From Myxococcus stipitatus (GTDB taxonomy: Bacteria > Myxococcota > Myxococcia > Myxococcales > Myxococcaceae), in the NCBI RefSeq assembly GCF_037414475.1, contig NZ_CP147913.1:1054001-1118000 (forward strand): DNA of 64,000 bases. The letters run 5' to 3'. Positions within the stretch are counted from its first letter, which is position 1. Each line of letters starts with the position of its first letter. This document shows, piece by piece, positions 50,546 to 58,877 of the stretch. The position numbers and the translations under genes were made by a program. A model generated the notes under the pieces. The model was not told the origin of the DNA and searched no databases. It saw only the letters and a list, made by a program, of their open reading frames with translations.

Positions 50546-51013
50546 ATGCTGAGCTGGCAATGGAAGGCGTTCCAGGAGCTGACAGTCGACGAGCTGTACG
50601 CGGTGCTCGCGCTGCGTCAGGAAGTCTTCGTGGTGGAGCAGCGTTCGCTTTACCTGGATGTGGACGGACTGGACCCCAAGGCCGTCCACCTCCTCGCGTT
50701 CGAAGGCACGGGCCCGGAGTCGTTCCTGGCCGCGTACCTGCGCATCCTTCCGCCGGGAGTGAAGCACGCGGAGGAGTCCAGCCTGGGCCGCGTGGTGACC
50801 TCCCCCCGCGCACGAGGACGGGGCCTGGGGCGCGAGCTCACCGAGCGGGGCCTCGCCCAGCTTGATGCCCTCTACCCCCGCACCGACATCCGCATCTCCG
50901 CGCAGGAGTACCTGAAGTCCTTCTACGCAAGCCTTGGCTTCACCGCGCAAGGGGACGTCTACGACGAGGACGGCATCCCCCACATCGAGATGCTCCGGCG
51001 CGCCCGCGGCTGA
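50546..51013 (+). CDS. elaA: GNAT acetyltransferase, ElaA-like
   Basis: This 155-aa protein opens with LSWQWKAFQELTVDELYAVLALRQEVFVVEQ, shown here only as overlapping parts of the ElaA signature. The acetyl-CoA binding loop is GRVVTSPRARGRGLGRELT, followed by SAQEYLKSFYASLGF and GIPHIEM, all typical of ElaA. The start is ATG 50546; no clear ribosome-binding site is visible. The function is N-acetyl transfer to an unknown acceptor. It converges with coaA (14 nt between the stop codons). Confidence 0.88.
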   Translation: MLSWQWKAFQELTVDELYAVLALRQEVFVVEQRSLYLDVDGLDPKAVHLLAFEGTGPESFLAAYLRILPPGVKHAEESSLGRVVTSPRARGRGLGRELTERGLAQLDALYPRTDIRISAQEYLKSFYASLGFTAQGDVYDEDGIPHIEMLRRARG

Positions 51014-51027
51014 GCAGGCTCGCGCGA

Positions 51028-51978
51028 CTACAGCTTGCGCAGCCTCACGCGCTTCACCTTGTGGTCCGGCCCCTTGAGCAGGATGAGCCGGGCACGCGAG
51101 CGCGTGGGCGCGATGTTCTGCGCCAGGTTGGGGCCGTTGATGTCGCCCCACACGGACTCGGCCATGGCCACGGCCTGCTCGTGGGTCAGCTCGGAGAAGC
51201 GGCGGAAGTAGCTGCGCTCGTCGCGGAACGCCGTCTGCTGGAGCCGGAGGAACCGGTCCACGTACCAGCGGCGGATGTCCTGCTCCGTCGCGTCCACGTA
51301 GATGGAGAAGTCGAAGAAGTCGGACAGGAACGTGTGAGGAATGCGCTGCCCGGTGGCACCCGACTGGAGGACGTTGAGCCCTTCCAGGATGAGGATGTCG
51401 GGCTGACGGATGACCTTCGCCTCGTCGGGGACCACGTCGTAGACGAGGTGCGAATAGACGGGCGCCGTGACTTCCGCGCGCCCCGCCTTCAGCTCCGCGA
51501 GCATCCGCACCAGCGCGCGCCGGTCATAGCTCTCCGGGAACCCCTTGCGCTTCATCAACCCGCGCTCGGTGAGGACGCGGTTGGGGAAGAGGAAACCATC
51601 CGTGGTGACCAACTCCACGCGCGGATGGTCCGGCCACCGCGCGAGCAACGCCTGGAGGATGCGGGCCGTGGTGCTCTTGCCCACCGCGACACTTCCGGCG
51701 ATGGCGATGATGAAGGGCACCTTGCTCGCGCTGCCCCCCAGGAACGCCTGCTGCTCGGCCCACAATCGCTGCGCCGCGGCCACCTGGAGGTTGAGCAACC
51801 GGGACAGCGGCAGATACACGTCCGCCACTTCTTCCAGGTCCATTTGCTCGCCCAAGCCTCGCAGACCGTCGAGGTCCTCCGCCGTGAGTGTCATCGGCGT
51901 GGAGGCTCGAAGCGCGCGCCAGGCTTCGCGCTCCAACTCGACGAACATGGACACCGAGGGCGCAACGGACACGGTCAT
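51028..51978 (-). CDS. coaA: Pantothenate kinase type I
   Basis: This 316-aa protein catalyses the first step of CoA synthesis, phosphorylating pantothenate. The P-loop is [11 protein letters not shown] with Lys101. Family blocks include [52 protein letters not shown] and [12 protein letters not shown]. The length matches E. coli CoaA. ATG 51978 has a GAGG-type site upstream. CoA is also the donor of the phosphopantetheine arms that the NRPS carriers need, but no physical link is implied. Confidence 0.95.
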   Translation of the reverse strand: MTVSVAPSVSMFVELEREAWRALRASTPMTLTAEDLDGLRGLGEQMDLEEVADVYLPLSRLLNLQVAAAQRLWAEQQAFLGGSASKVPFIIAIAGSVAVGKSTTARILQALLARWPDHPRVELVTTDGFLFPNRVLTERGLMKRKGFPESYDRRALVRMLAELKAGRAEVTAPVYSHLVYDVVPDEAKVIRQPDILILEGLNVLQSGATGQRIPHTFLSDFFDFSIYVDATEQDIRRWYVDRFLRLQQTAFRDERSYFRRFSELTHEQAVAMAESVWGDINGPNLAQNIAPTRSRARLILLKGPDHKVKRVRLRKL

Positions 51979-52044
51979 GCAGGGGCTCTCCTCAGGAGGC
52001 TGCTGTATACGCGCCTACCACAGCGCGGGGCCCGATGCTCGGGC

Positions 52045-52776
52045 TCATGTGCCCGAAGCGGGGTCCCAGCCGTAGAAACGCTTCAGTTCTTCATACAAAT
52101 CGGGGGTCTGCTCCCGCATCTGATGAGGCCGCTCGAAGAACGCCTCCGAGGCCACCGCGAAGAACTCCGCCTCGTTGACAGCGCCGTAGTCATCCAGCAC
52201 CCGGCGCTCCACGGCCCGTCCCTCCTGCAGCGCGTGGAAATGCTCGCTCATCACCGACGCCCACGCCCGGTAGTGCGAATAGCTGCGCAGCTTGGGCGTT
52301 CCGTCGAAGGCCCCGTCCGCCCGGTCCAGGACGTGCGCGAACTCGTGCGTGGCCGTGTCGTGACCGTCCGTGGGATTGCGCAGCCCCGAGACCACCGCCG
52401 CCCAGGAGAGGATGACGGTGCCCCAGTTCTTCGCCTCGCCCAGCACCACCCCCGTGCGGTCCGGCAGCAGGAACGCGTCCGGGTAGATGATGATCTCCCG
52501 CAATCTGTCGTAATACGACAGGTCCAGATGCACCACGAGTTGCACCGCGGTGGCGGACACCACCACGCGCATCTCATCGGTGATGACCAGCCCGCCAGCC
52601 CCGATGAACTCCTTCTCCCACGCGAAGACCTTCAGCTTATCGAGGAAGCTCTCGCGCAGCGCGGGCGACAGCGTGGCGAAGAAGGGGACGCGCGCCTCGA
52701 GGTAGTCGAGCCACTCGGGTGGGAAGGGCCGGCGCTGCAGGCTCCGGCGCCGGAGCAGACGAAACAGACCAGTCAT
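52045..52776 (-). CDS. mtfA: MtfA-like zinc metallopeptidase (M90)
   Basis: This 243-aa cytosolic protein carries the zinc motif HEFAH (residues 144-148) and downstream AEFFAVASEAFFERP, which supplies the third ligand region. Other blocks are VITDEMRVVVSATAVQLVV, GEAKNWGTVILSW and ATHEFAHVLDRADG. E. coli MtfA binds the repressor Mlc and has aminopeptidase activity; the Mlc link may not hold here. The start at ATG 52776 is supported by a GGGGGA site; the longer in-frame extension has no homology-like content. Confidence 0.9.
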   Translation of the reverse strand: MTGLFRLLRRRSLQRRPFPPEWLDYLEARVPFFATLSPALRESFLDKLKVFAWEKEFIGAGGLVITDEMRVVVSATAVQLVVHLDLSYYDRLREIIIYPDAFLLPDRTGVVLGEAKNWGTVILSWAAVVSGLRNPTDGHDTATHEFAHVLDRADGAFDGTPKLRSYSHYRAWASVMSEHFHALQEGRAVERRVLDDYGAVNEAEFFAVASEAFFERPHQMREQTPDLYEELKRFYGWDPASGT

Positions 52777-52943
52777 GGGAGCGGTCCCCCGGAACCGGCC
52801 GGGGCCTTCTTCAGGGAGGCATAGCAGATGTTCCGAGGGGATGCCCTCCCGCGCCATGCCCCCACGGGGCCTGGGGAAGGTAGGGTGGACCTTCGGGAGC
52901 CCTGGCCGGGGGCCCCAACGTGGTCGGGGATGTGCGAAGAGAC

Positions 52944-54308
52944 ATGAGCGGACGGATGGCGAAGTGGTGCGCGAGCCTGGCCCTCACCCTGCTGGCGGGG
53001 CGAGCGGTCGCGCAGGCTCCCGGCACCATCGTGGATGAAGTGGTGGTGCGCGGCCCGGAGAAGACGCTCCCGGCGACGGTGCAGGCGTACTCGCGCATCG
53101 ACCCCGGAGACGAACTCTCCTACGAGGAGCTGGACAAGGTGGAGCGCCGACTGGTCGCCACCGGCCTGTTCCAGGAAGTGAAGGTGAGCACCGAGCCCAC
53201 GGGCCCCAACCGTGTGCGCCTCATCCTCGAGGTGGAAGACAAGGCGTCATGGGTCGTGGCCCCCACCTTCGCGCTGTCCTCCGCGAACGTGGGAGGCGGC
53301 CTGCTCTATGCGGAGAACAACCTCTGGGGCCGGTCCAAGAAGTTCGGCACCGCGGTGCAGGTGAGCACCGCGGAGAGTGGCGTGTTCGCCGGCTACCTGG
53401 ACCCGAACCTCTTCGGGCAGCCGCAGCTCCGGCTGAGCGTGGAGGGACAGCTTCGCAGCGACCGCGTGGACGAGTACGACCCCGGCGCGGGCCAGAAGGC
53501 CCCGGAGGTGGTGCGTCGCACGCGGCTCAACTCCGCCTCCATCGCCTCCGAGTTCGGAGTGATGCTCTTCGAGCGCGTGCGCGCGGCGGTGAAGTACCGG
53601 TTGATGACCATCGACGCGAAGTCACCGGACCCCAAGGAGGAGGTCACCACGCCCGCGTTCTCCCTAGGGCCCGCGCAGCGGGATGCCTCGCTGCGGCTGA
53701 TGGTCGGAATCGACACACGGCAGAACCTCCACGCGGTGATGGAAGGCATCAACCTGGAGGCGTCCTACGAAGTGTCCAACCCCGGCGTGTGGAGCGACTT
53801 CCGCTACCGGCGCTATGGATTGCTGTACCGCCAAGGCCTGCGATTGTTCGACGAGCACAACCTGGTGCTGCGCGCCGAGGCCTCCGCGGGGGTGGACCTG
53901 CCCTTCCATCAGGAGCTCGTGCTGGGCGGCAACTCCCTGCGAGGATTCATCCACCGCCAGTTCCGCGGCGACACGCGGATGTCCTTCACCGCCGAGTATC
54001 ACTTCCCCCTCTTCACCATCCGCTCGCTGTCCTTCCGCGGCGTGGGGTTCTCCGACACGGGGCTGATGGCGTGGAGGGACCTGCCCGCTGACGGCATGCT
54101 TCGCGACGTCAACGGGCGCGTGGTGCGCGGCTATCTGCCAGACAGCCAGAGTGGCCTGAAGGGGGCCACGCTGGCGCAGGGCCTGGGCGCGGGTCTGCGC
54201 TTGTACCTGCGCAACATCGTCTTGCCGTTGGTGGGAGTGGACGCGGCCTACGGCGTCAACTCGGGGGAGTTCCGCTTCTACCTGGTGGCGGGCGTCAGCC
54301 CGACTTGA
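52944..54308 (+). CDS. Omp85-superfamily outer membrane protein with one POTRA domain
   Basis: This 454-aa protein has a signal peptide (MAKWCASLALTLLAGRAVAQ, counted from an inner Met). One POTRA-like unit follows at about residues 30-105 (IVDEVVVRGPEKTL, LSYEELDKVERRLVATGLF). The rest is a beta-barrel with alternating strands. LGGNSLRGFIHRQFRG is the conserved loop-6 RGF/Y motif of BamA, TamA and FhaC. BamA normally has five POTRA units and about 800 residues, so this is a short form. It may insert or export a specific outer-membrane or surface protein. ATG 52944 is used; GTG 52920 and ATG 52956 are alternatives. Confidence 0.85.
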   Translation: MSGRMAKWCASLALTLLAGRAVAQAPGTIVDEVVVRGPEKTLPATVQAYSRIDPGDELSYEELDKVERRLVATGLFQEVKVSTEPTGPNRVRLILEVEDKASWVVAPTFALSSANVGGGLLYAENNLWGRSKKFGTAVQVSTAESGVFAGYLDPNLFGQPQLRLSVEGQLRSDRVDEYDPGAGQKAPEVVRRTRLNSASIASEFGVMLFERVRAAVKYRLMTIDAKSPDPKEEVTTPAFSLGPAQRDASLRLMVGIDTRQNLHAVMEGINLEASYEVSNPGVWSDFRYRRYGLLYRQGLRLFDEHNLVLRAEASAGVDLPFHQELVLGGNSLRGFIHRQFRGDTRMSFTAEYHFPLFTIRSLSFRGVGFSDTGLMAWRDLPADGMLRDVNGRVVRGYLPDSQSGLKGATLAQGLGAGLRLYLRNIVLPLVGVDAAYGVNSGEFRFYLVAGVSPT

Positions 54309-54437
54309 AGCCAGCGGATTGTCAGCCGCCCCAGCGGTGCGGCGTCAGGTGCGCCGCCCGCCACGCAGGGGCCCGTCCGGTTACGCTGGGCAGGCTGGCG
54401 TGAGGTCTTCTTCCCTCTTCTCCCGTGAGTCGCAGCC

Positions 54438-57400
54438 ATGTCCCATGAACGTTTCACGACGAGCCGCGAGGTGTACCACCGCATCCGGTGGGACCCCCGT
54501 CTGGATGCTCGTGAGTTTGTCATTGGATACGACGCCCACGGCGAGTCCCTGGAGGAGATGCCCTTCGAGGCATTCGTTCCCGACGGGGAGATTCCGTGGC
54601 ACCGCGTCTGGTACTTCAAGCGCGGGCGAGAGGTGATGTGGGACCGCAAGGAGCGCATCGACCGGCTGAGCCACTCCGGCCCCGCCGAGGAGACACCCGC
54701 TCCCGCACCACGCCGCGCCCCCGCGGCGTTCACGCCGCTCCCCATCCACCGCTTCGATTCACGCGCGGAAGCGTGGGTGACGTCGGCGGCCCCGAGCGCG
54801 AAGCCTCCCGCGCTCCAGCACCTCACGGTCGTCACGTTCAACGTGTTGTTCGACCTGTACGACGCGGAGCTGTTGGACACAGCGCGCAGGCTGCCCGCCG
54901 CCTTGGCATTGATTCGCGAGACGGACGCGGACGTCATCGCGCTTCAGGAAGTCACCCCGCCCTTCCTCCGGGCCCTGCTCGCCGAGCCCTGGGTTTGCGA
55001 ACACTACTGGCTGTCCGACGGCCCCGAGGCGAGCACCGTGGCGACCTACGGCCAGGTGCTCTTGTCGCGAATCCCGTTCTCCTCGCTGGTGCAGCGTGTG
55101 TTCTCCCGGGACAAGCGCCTCATCGCCGGAGAGTTGCGGCTGGCCGACGGGGCGCTCTGGGTCGCGACGCCACACCTGACGAGCAACCGGGATGCGTCGG
55201 GAGCCGCGGCCCGGGCCGTTCAAGTCCAGGCGATTCTCGATTGGGCCCTCGCGCTCGGGCCCTCGCACGAAGGCCGTCCGCTCGACCTCGTGCTGGCGGG
55301 TGACTTCAACCTGGGCGAGGAGTCCTCGGAGGCCACCTCCTTCACGCGCGCCGGATTCGTGGATGCCTGGCCCACCTTGCGCCCCACGGAGACGGGTGAG
55401 ACGTACAACCCCCGGCTCAACTCGCTGGCCGCCATCACGACCACGACCGGGCGCCTTCAGCGGTTGGACCGGGTGCTCGTGAAGTCACCCTCGGGCCGGC
55501 TCAGGCCCCAGACCGTCGAGCTCTTTGGCGAGGCCCCCCTATCAGGTGCACCTGGACCATCCGGCCAGCCGCTCTTCGCATCGGACCACTTCGGGATTCG
55601 CTGCGTGCTGCGCCACGGGGCCGAGGCACCCGCGGCTTCAGCTCGGAGCACGGCGCGGCTCACGCACCAGACGGCCGTGGTGCTCATTCCTCCAGAGAAC
55701 GCATGGCCGCCCATCCAGGCCCTGCGCAAGAAGCACGACGCGAAGTTCGAGCGGTGGATGCCCCACGTCACCCTGCTCTACCCCTTCCTCCCGGAAGAGG
55801 ACTTCGACACGGTCTCCACGCTCTTCGCGGAGGCGCTCCGTGACATCGCCCCCTTCGAGCTGACGCTCTCCGCGTTCGGACACTTCGAGCACCGCGCCAA
55901 CGCCACGGCGTGGCTCCGCCCCGATGACACGCCTCGCGGCATCCTGGCCGCCCTGCACGCGAAGCTCGCGGCGGTGGTCCCCGAGTGCGCGTCCTCCGAA
56001 CACGGCGTCGCGCCTCACCTCTCCGTGGGACAGCTTCCGCGCACGAAGGATGTGGACCTCGAGCAGACCCTGGCCACCTGGGCTCGAACGTGGCGGCCCC
56101 TCTCCTTCAGCGTCGGCGAGGTGTGCATCATCCAGCGCAAGGGAGACACACCCTTCGAAGTCGTCCGGCGAATCCCGCTGGGCCGTGCGCCCCTCCTGCC
56201 TTCACCGGACTCGAACAACACAGGCGCGACGACGGACGACAAGGCCCTGCGCGAGGCACTCGCCAGCATGGACACACCGTCGTCGCGGGAGGCCCGCACC
56301 TCCGCCGTGGAGCGACTGCGCGTGCTCTGTGAGCACGCCGGGACGTCGCTGCACCCCTATGGTTCGTATCTGCTGGGTACGGACGAGGCGGGAAGCGACG
56401 TGGACGCCGTCGCCATCGGGCCCGCGAGTCTTTCTCGCGACGACTTCGCACAAGCCCTGCTGCGCGAGGTGGCGAAGTCCGCTCCCGAAGCCTCGGGCTC
56501 CGCGCGGTTCGTGGCCGACGCCGCCATTCCGTTGGTGAAGCTGTCACTCGGTGGCGTGAGCTTCGATGTGTCCTACGCGAGCCGCCCCGAAGGTGTGGCT
56601 CCGTGTGAGCCCATGGTGTTGCTCGCGCGCCATGGCTCACAGCTCGACGCCTCGGGGCTCCGCTCCGTGCTGGGCGTCGCGGACACCCAAGGGATTCTCG
56701 ACGCGCTCGGCGCCAACGAAGCCACACACGAGCGATTCCGGAACCTGCTCCGCGCAATCAAGCGATGGGCCAAGGCGCGAGGCCTCTACTCCCACGCGCT
56801 CGGCTATCTGGGCGGACTGTCCTGGAGCGTGCTCGCCGCCTGGGCCTGCACCCGCGTGGCGCCAGGCGCGGTGACATCCGACACGGCGCAGCTCGCGCAC
56901 TTCTTCCACACGTTCGCCCAGTGGCCCTGGCCCCAACCCGTGGCCCTCACCCAGGAGACGGCCCGGTATCGGCCGGATGGCAAGCGTGACCTGATGCCTG
57001 TCATCGCGCCGGCCGAGCCGATTCGGAACACCGCTCGGAACGTGTCGCGCTCCACGTTCCGAGTCCTCCGAGACGAGTTCGTTCGAGCACGAGAGCTCGT
57101 GGCCAAGGCACGCGACGCCACCGCTCCCCTCGCATGGGAGCCGCTGTTCCAGCCGGTCGACGCGACTCGCGACCTGCCGGCCCGGCTGCGGCTGTCCGTC
57201 GAGGCGCCCACCCCCGAGTCCCACGAAGCCGCGATGGGTTGGGTCCTCGGTCATCGCACCGCCCTGGTGTACCGGCTGGAGGGCGACCGCCGACTCAGCG
57301 TGCGCCCACTCCCGGGGTCCCAGGCGCTCTTCATCGGCCTGGACACGCGGAGCGCCCAGGATGCGGGAGCACTGTCCTGGACTCCCGGAAGCCCGCTGTC

Positions 57401-57494
57401 TGAAGCGGTGGAGACGTTCCGAACGTCCTTCCAGGAGTGGACGAACCGCCCCAAGGACACCGTCCTCCAGGTGGAGCTGCTGCGGGGTGGATGA
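54438..57494 (+). CDS. RNA repair/processing fusion: MJ1316 - EEP - 2H phosphoesterase - PAP-like nucleotidyltransferase
   Basis: This 1,018-aa protein has four domains. Residues 8-76 form an MJ1316 (DUF504) RNA-end recognition domain (REVYHRIRWDPRLDAREFVI, VPDGEIPWHRVWYF). Residues 129-392 form an endonuclease/exonuclease/phosphatase (EEP) fold (VVTFNVLFD, ALQEV, LAGDFNLG at about 287-294, SDHFGIR). Residues about 412-560 form a 2H phosphoesterase with both catalytic motifs, PHVTLLYPF (His443) and PHLSVGQL (His527). Residues about 610-1018 form a PAP-like nucleotidyltransferase: GS at 642-643, DVD at 654-656, a third Asp near 710 in SFDVSYA, then a helical central domain (LGYLGGLSWSVLAAWAC). 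The set could open 2',3'-cyclic phosphates, trim or dephosphorylate, and add nucleotides. No ligase domain is seen. Two RlaP-type nucleotidyltransferase genes lie nearby. Confidence 0.85.
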   Translation: MSHERFTTSREVYHRIRWDPRLDAREFVIGYDAHGESLEEMPFEAFVPDGEIPWHRVWYFKRGREVMWDRKERIDRLSHSGPAEETPAPAPRRAPAAFTPLPIHRFDSRAEAWVTSAAPSAKPPALQHLTVVTFNVLFDLYDAELLDTARRLPAALALIRETDADVIALQEVTPPFLRALLAEPWVCEHYWLSDGPEASTVATYGQVLLSRIPFSSLVQRVFSRDKRLIAGELRLADGALWVATPHLTSNRDASGAAARAVQVQAILDWALALGPSHEGRPLDLVLAGDFNLGEESSEATSFTRAGFVDAWPTLRPTETGETYNPRLNSLAAITTTTGRLQRLDRVLVKSPSGRLRPQTVELFGEAPLSGAPGPSGQPLFASDHFGIRCVLRHGAEAPAASARSTARLTHQTAVVLIPPENAWPPIQALRKKHDAKFERWMPHVTLLYPFLPEEDFDTVSTLFAEALRDIAPFELTLSAFGHFEHRANATAWLRPDDTPRGILAALHAKLAAVVPECASSEHGVAPHLSVGQLPRTKDVDLEQTLATWARTWRPLSFSVGEVCIIQRKGDTPFEVVRRIPLGRAPLLPSPDSNNTGATTDDKALREALASMDTPSSREARTSAVERLRVLCEHAGTSLHPYGSYLLGTDEAGSDVDAVAIGPASLSRDDFAQALLREVAKSAPEASGSARFVADAAIPLVKLSLGGVSFDVSYASRPEGVAPCEPMVLLARHGSQLDASGLRSVLGVADTQGILDALGANEATHERFRNLLRAIKRWAKARGLYSHALGYLGGLSWSVLAAWACTRVAPGAVTSDTAQLAHFFHTFAQWPWPQPVALTQETARYRPDGKRDLMPVIAPAEPIRNTARNVSRSTFRVLRDEFVRARELVAKARDATAPLAWEPLFQPVDATRDLPARLRLSVEAPTPESHEAAMGWVLGHRTALVYRLEGDRRLSVRPLPGSQALFIGLDTRSAQDAGALSWTPGSPLSEAVETFRTSFQEWTNRPKDTVLQVELLRGG

Positions 57495-57618
57495 GACTCG
57501 CCCGCGGCCTGACGCAACGCACCGATGATTGGCATGTGTCACGAATTGAAATGAGTGACACCGGCACACTCGCCCGCACGAACAGTTAGCCTTTACGCCT
57601 CCCATACCAGGAGGCTGT

Positions 57619-57829
57619 ATGAGAAAGCGTTGGAGTGTCGTGGCGGCGCTCGTCGTCGCCACATGACTGCCGGAGAGACTCCGCTTCGTGTCCGTCGGAT
57701 TGTGGGGCAGGCCTCGCGCCGCGCGCGCCTGGTCGTCCCATGCCACCAGACGAATCATTCTCCTACCCATGCGGTGACGGCCTCTGTGATGGGAATGAGC
57801 GCGTCACGTGTCCCTCGGATTGCTGCTGA
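57619..57829 (+). pseudogene. Small secreted Cys-rich protein, frame-broken
   Basis: An excellent AGGAGG site (57609-57614) precedes ATG 57619, which begins a signal-like MRKRWSVVAALVVAT but stops at 57666. The next frame then reads CRRDSASCPSDCG and, at the end, CGDGLCDGNERVTCPSDCC before TGA at 57827. These repeated CxxxxxxxxCPSDC units are typical of exported myxobacterial proteins. A single frameshift between about 57645 and 57665 would join a secretion signal to them. Either the gene is decayed or the base call is wrong. Confidence 0.5.
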
Positions 57830-57942
57830 GCCCGTTGGACCAGACGGGGCACTCGCGCCACGCCAGCCTTGATACGTCCTGCCGACATTCCCTGGAGGGG
57901 AGGTAGACTTCACCCACAGTCAAAGCCTCTGGAGGTCATGAC

Positions 57943-58863
57943 GTGGCCGAAACGTATCGTGTCGCGAAGCTCCCCATCCGCATGCGTGGTTTCGTGGACC
58001 CCGACACGAACACCCAGTTCGAGGGCTACGTCGAGCCGGGCACCTACTTCGTGCTCGAGGAGCGCTCGGGCCCGGCGGGTTCCGACAGCGATTACGCCCG
58101 GCTGGAGGTCCCCACCCTGGGCGCGCTGGACACGTGGGTGTGTGTCCGCTGGCGCACCCAGCAGTACGCCACGCTGACCGACCAGGAGAAGCCACCGCCA
58201 GCGGTTCGGTTGTCCTTCAGCGACGAGCCACTCGCGGTGCCCGAAGAGAAGCTGGTGTCCCTGCTCTCGGGCATGAACGAGTACCGCTACGACCTGGACC
58301 AGGCGTACTACCCGTGGACGCTGCCCGGCATCCGCGTTCCCCTGGGCCCCCCGAGCTTCAACAACTGCTGCACCTTCGTCGAAGCCCTCACCGTCAGGGC
58401 CTTCGCCGATGTCCACGGGGACAGCTTCAGTTGGGACGCGCGCCTGCATCGGCAGATGATGATTGCCTCTTCGGAGGACCTGTTCTCACCCGTCACCGCC
58501 GCCGTCGAGAGCGGCATGGCCATCCTCGCGCCGTCACCGGATGTCGCGCCCCATCCCTGGACACTCATCCAAGGGTGGCGCGCCCCGTGGCGCTCCGGCC
58601 ATACCTTCCTCATCGTGGACCATCATCCCGCGACGGATAAGGTCCTCGTGCTCGAGTCCAACTGCGCCCATGGACTCGACGGCGTCGGCTTCCGGGGCAT
58701 CGGCAACCTGCGCGACAAGGGACTCCAACCACCCGCCGACTGGTGGAAGCAACCCTCCGTGTGGACATGGCGCCAGCTCTGCGCCACCTATCTCCACCGG
58801 CGACAAGCGTGGCTCAAGGTCAAGAACCGCTCCTGGTCACGCCTGTCGCCCACCAACCCCTGA
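57943..58863 (+). CDS. Hypothetical protein, possible Cys/His (papain-fold) hydrolase
   Basis: The protein has 306 aa from GTG 57943, with GGAGG seven bases upstream. I do not recognise a named family. The N-terminal 75 residues look like a small SH3-like beta domain (KLPIRMRGFVDPDTNTQFEG, TYFVLEE, TWVCVRWR). The rest has Cys142-Cys143 in FNNCCTFVEAL, His220 in SGHTFLIVD and Asn-Cys in LESNCAHG. This order and spacing resemble NlpC/P60 or CHAP papain-fold amidases, where Cys sits at the start of a helix and His follows on a strand. There is no signal peptide. It lies between the RNA-repair fusion gene and the convergent RlaP pair, which is the only functional context. Confidence 0.55.
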   Translation: MAETYRVAKLPIRMRGFVDPDTNTQFEGYVEPGTYFVLEERSGPAGSDSDYARLEVPTLGALDTWVCVRWRTQQYATLTDQEKPPPAVRLSFSDEPLAVPEEKLVSLLSGMNEYRYDLDQAYYPWTLPGIRVPLGPPSFNNCCTFVEALTVRAFADVHGDSFSWDARLHRQMMIASSEDLFSPVTAAVESGMAILAPSPDVAPHPWTLIQGWRAPWRSGHTFLIVDHHPATDKVLVLESNCAHGLDGVGFRGIGNLRDKGLQPPADWWKQPSVWTWRQLCATYLHRRQAWLKVKNRSWSRLSPTNP

Positions 58864-58877
58864 GGCATCCCCTCAGG
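58859..58877. terminator. Palindrome carrying the stop codons of two convergent genes
   Basis: CCTGAGG (58859-58865) and CCTCAGG (58871-58877) form a 7-bp stem with loop CATCC. The TGA in each arm is the stop codon of the gene on that strand, so the two genes end inside the same hairpin with only 9 nt between stops. Confidence 0.5.
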
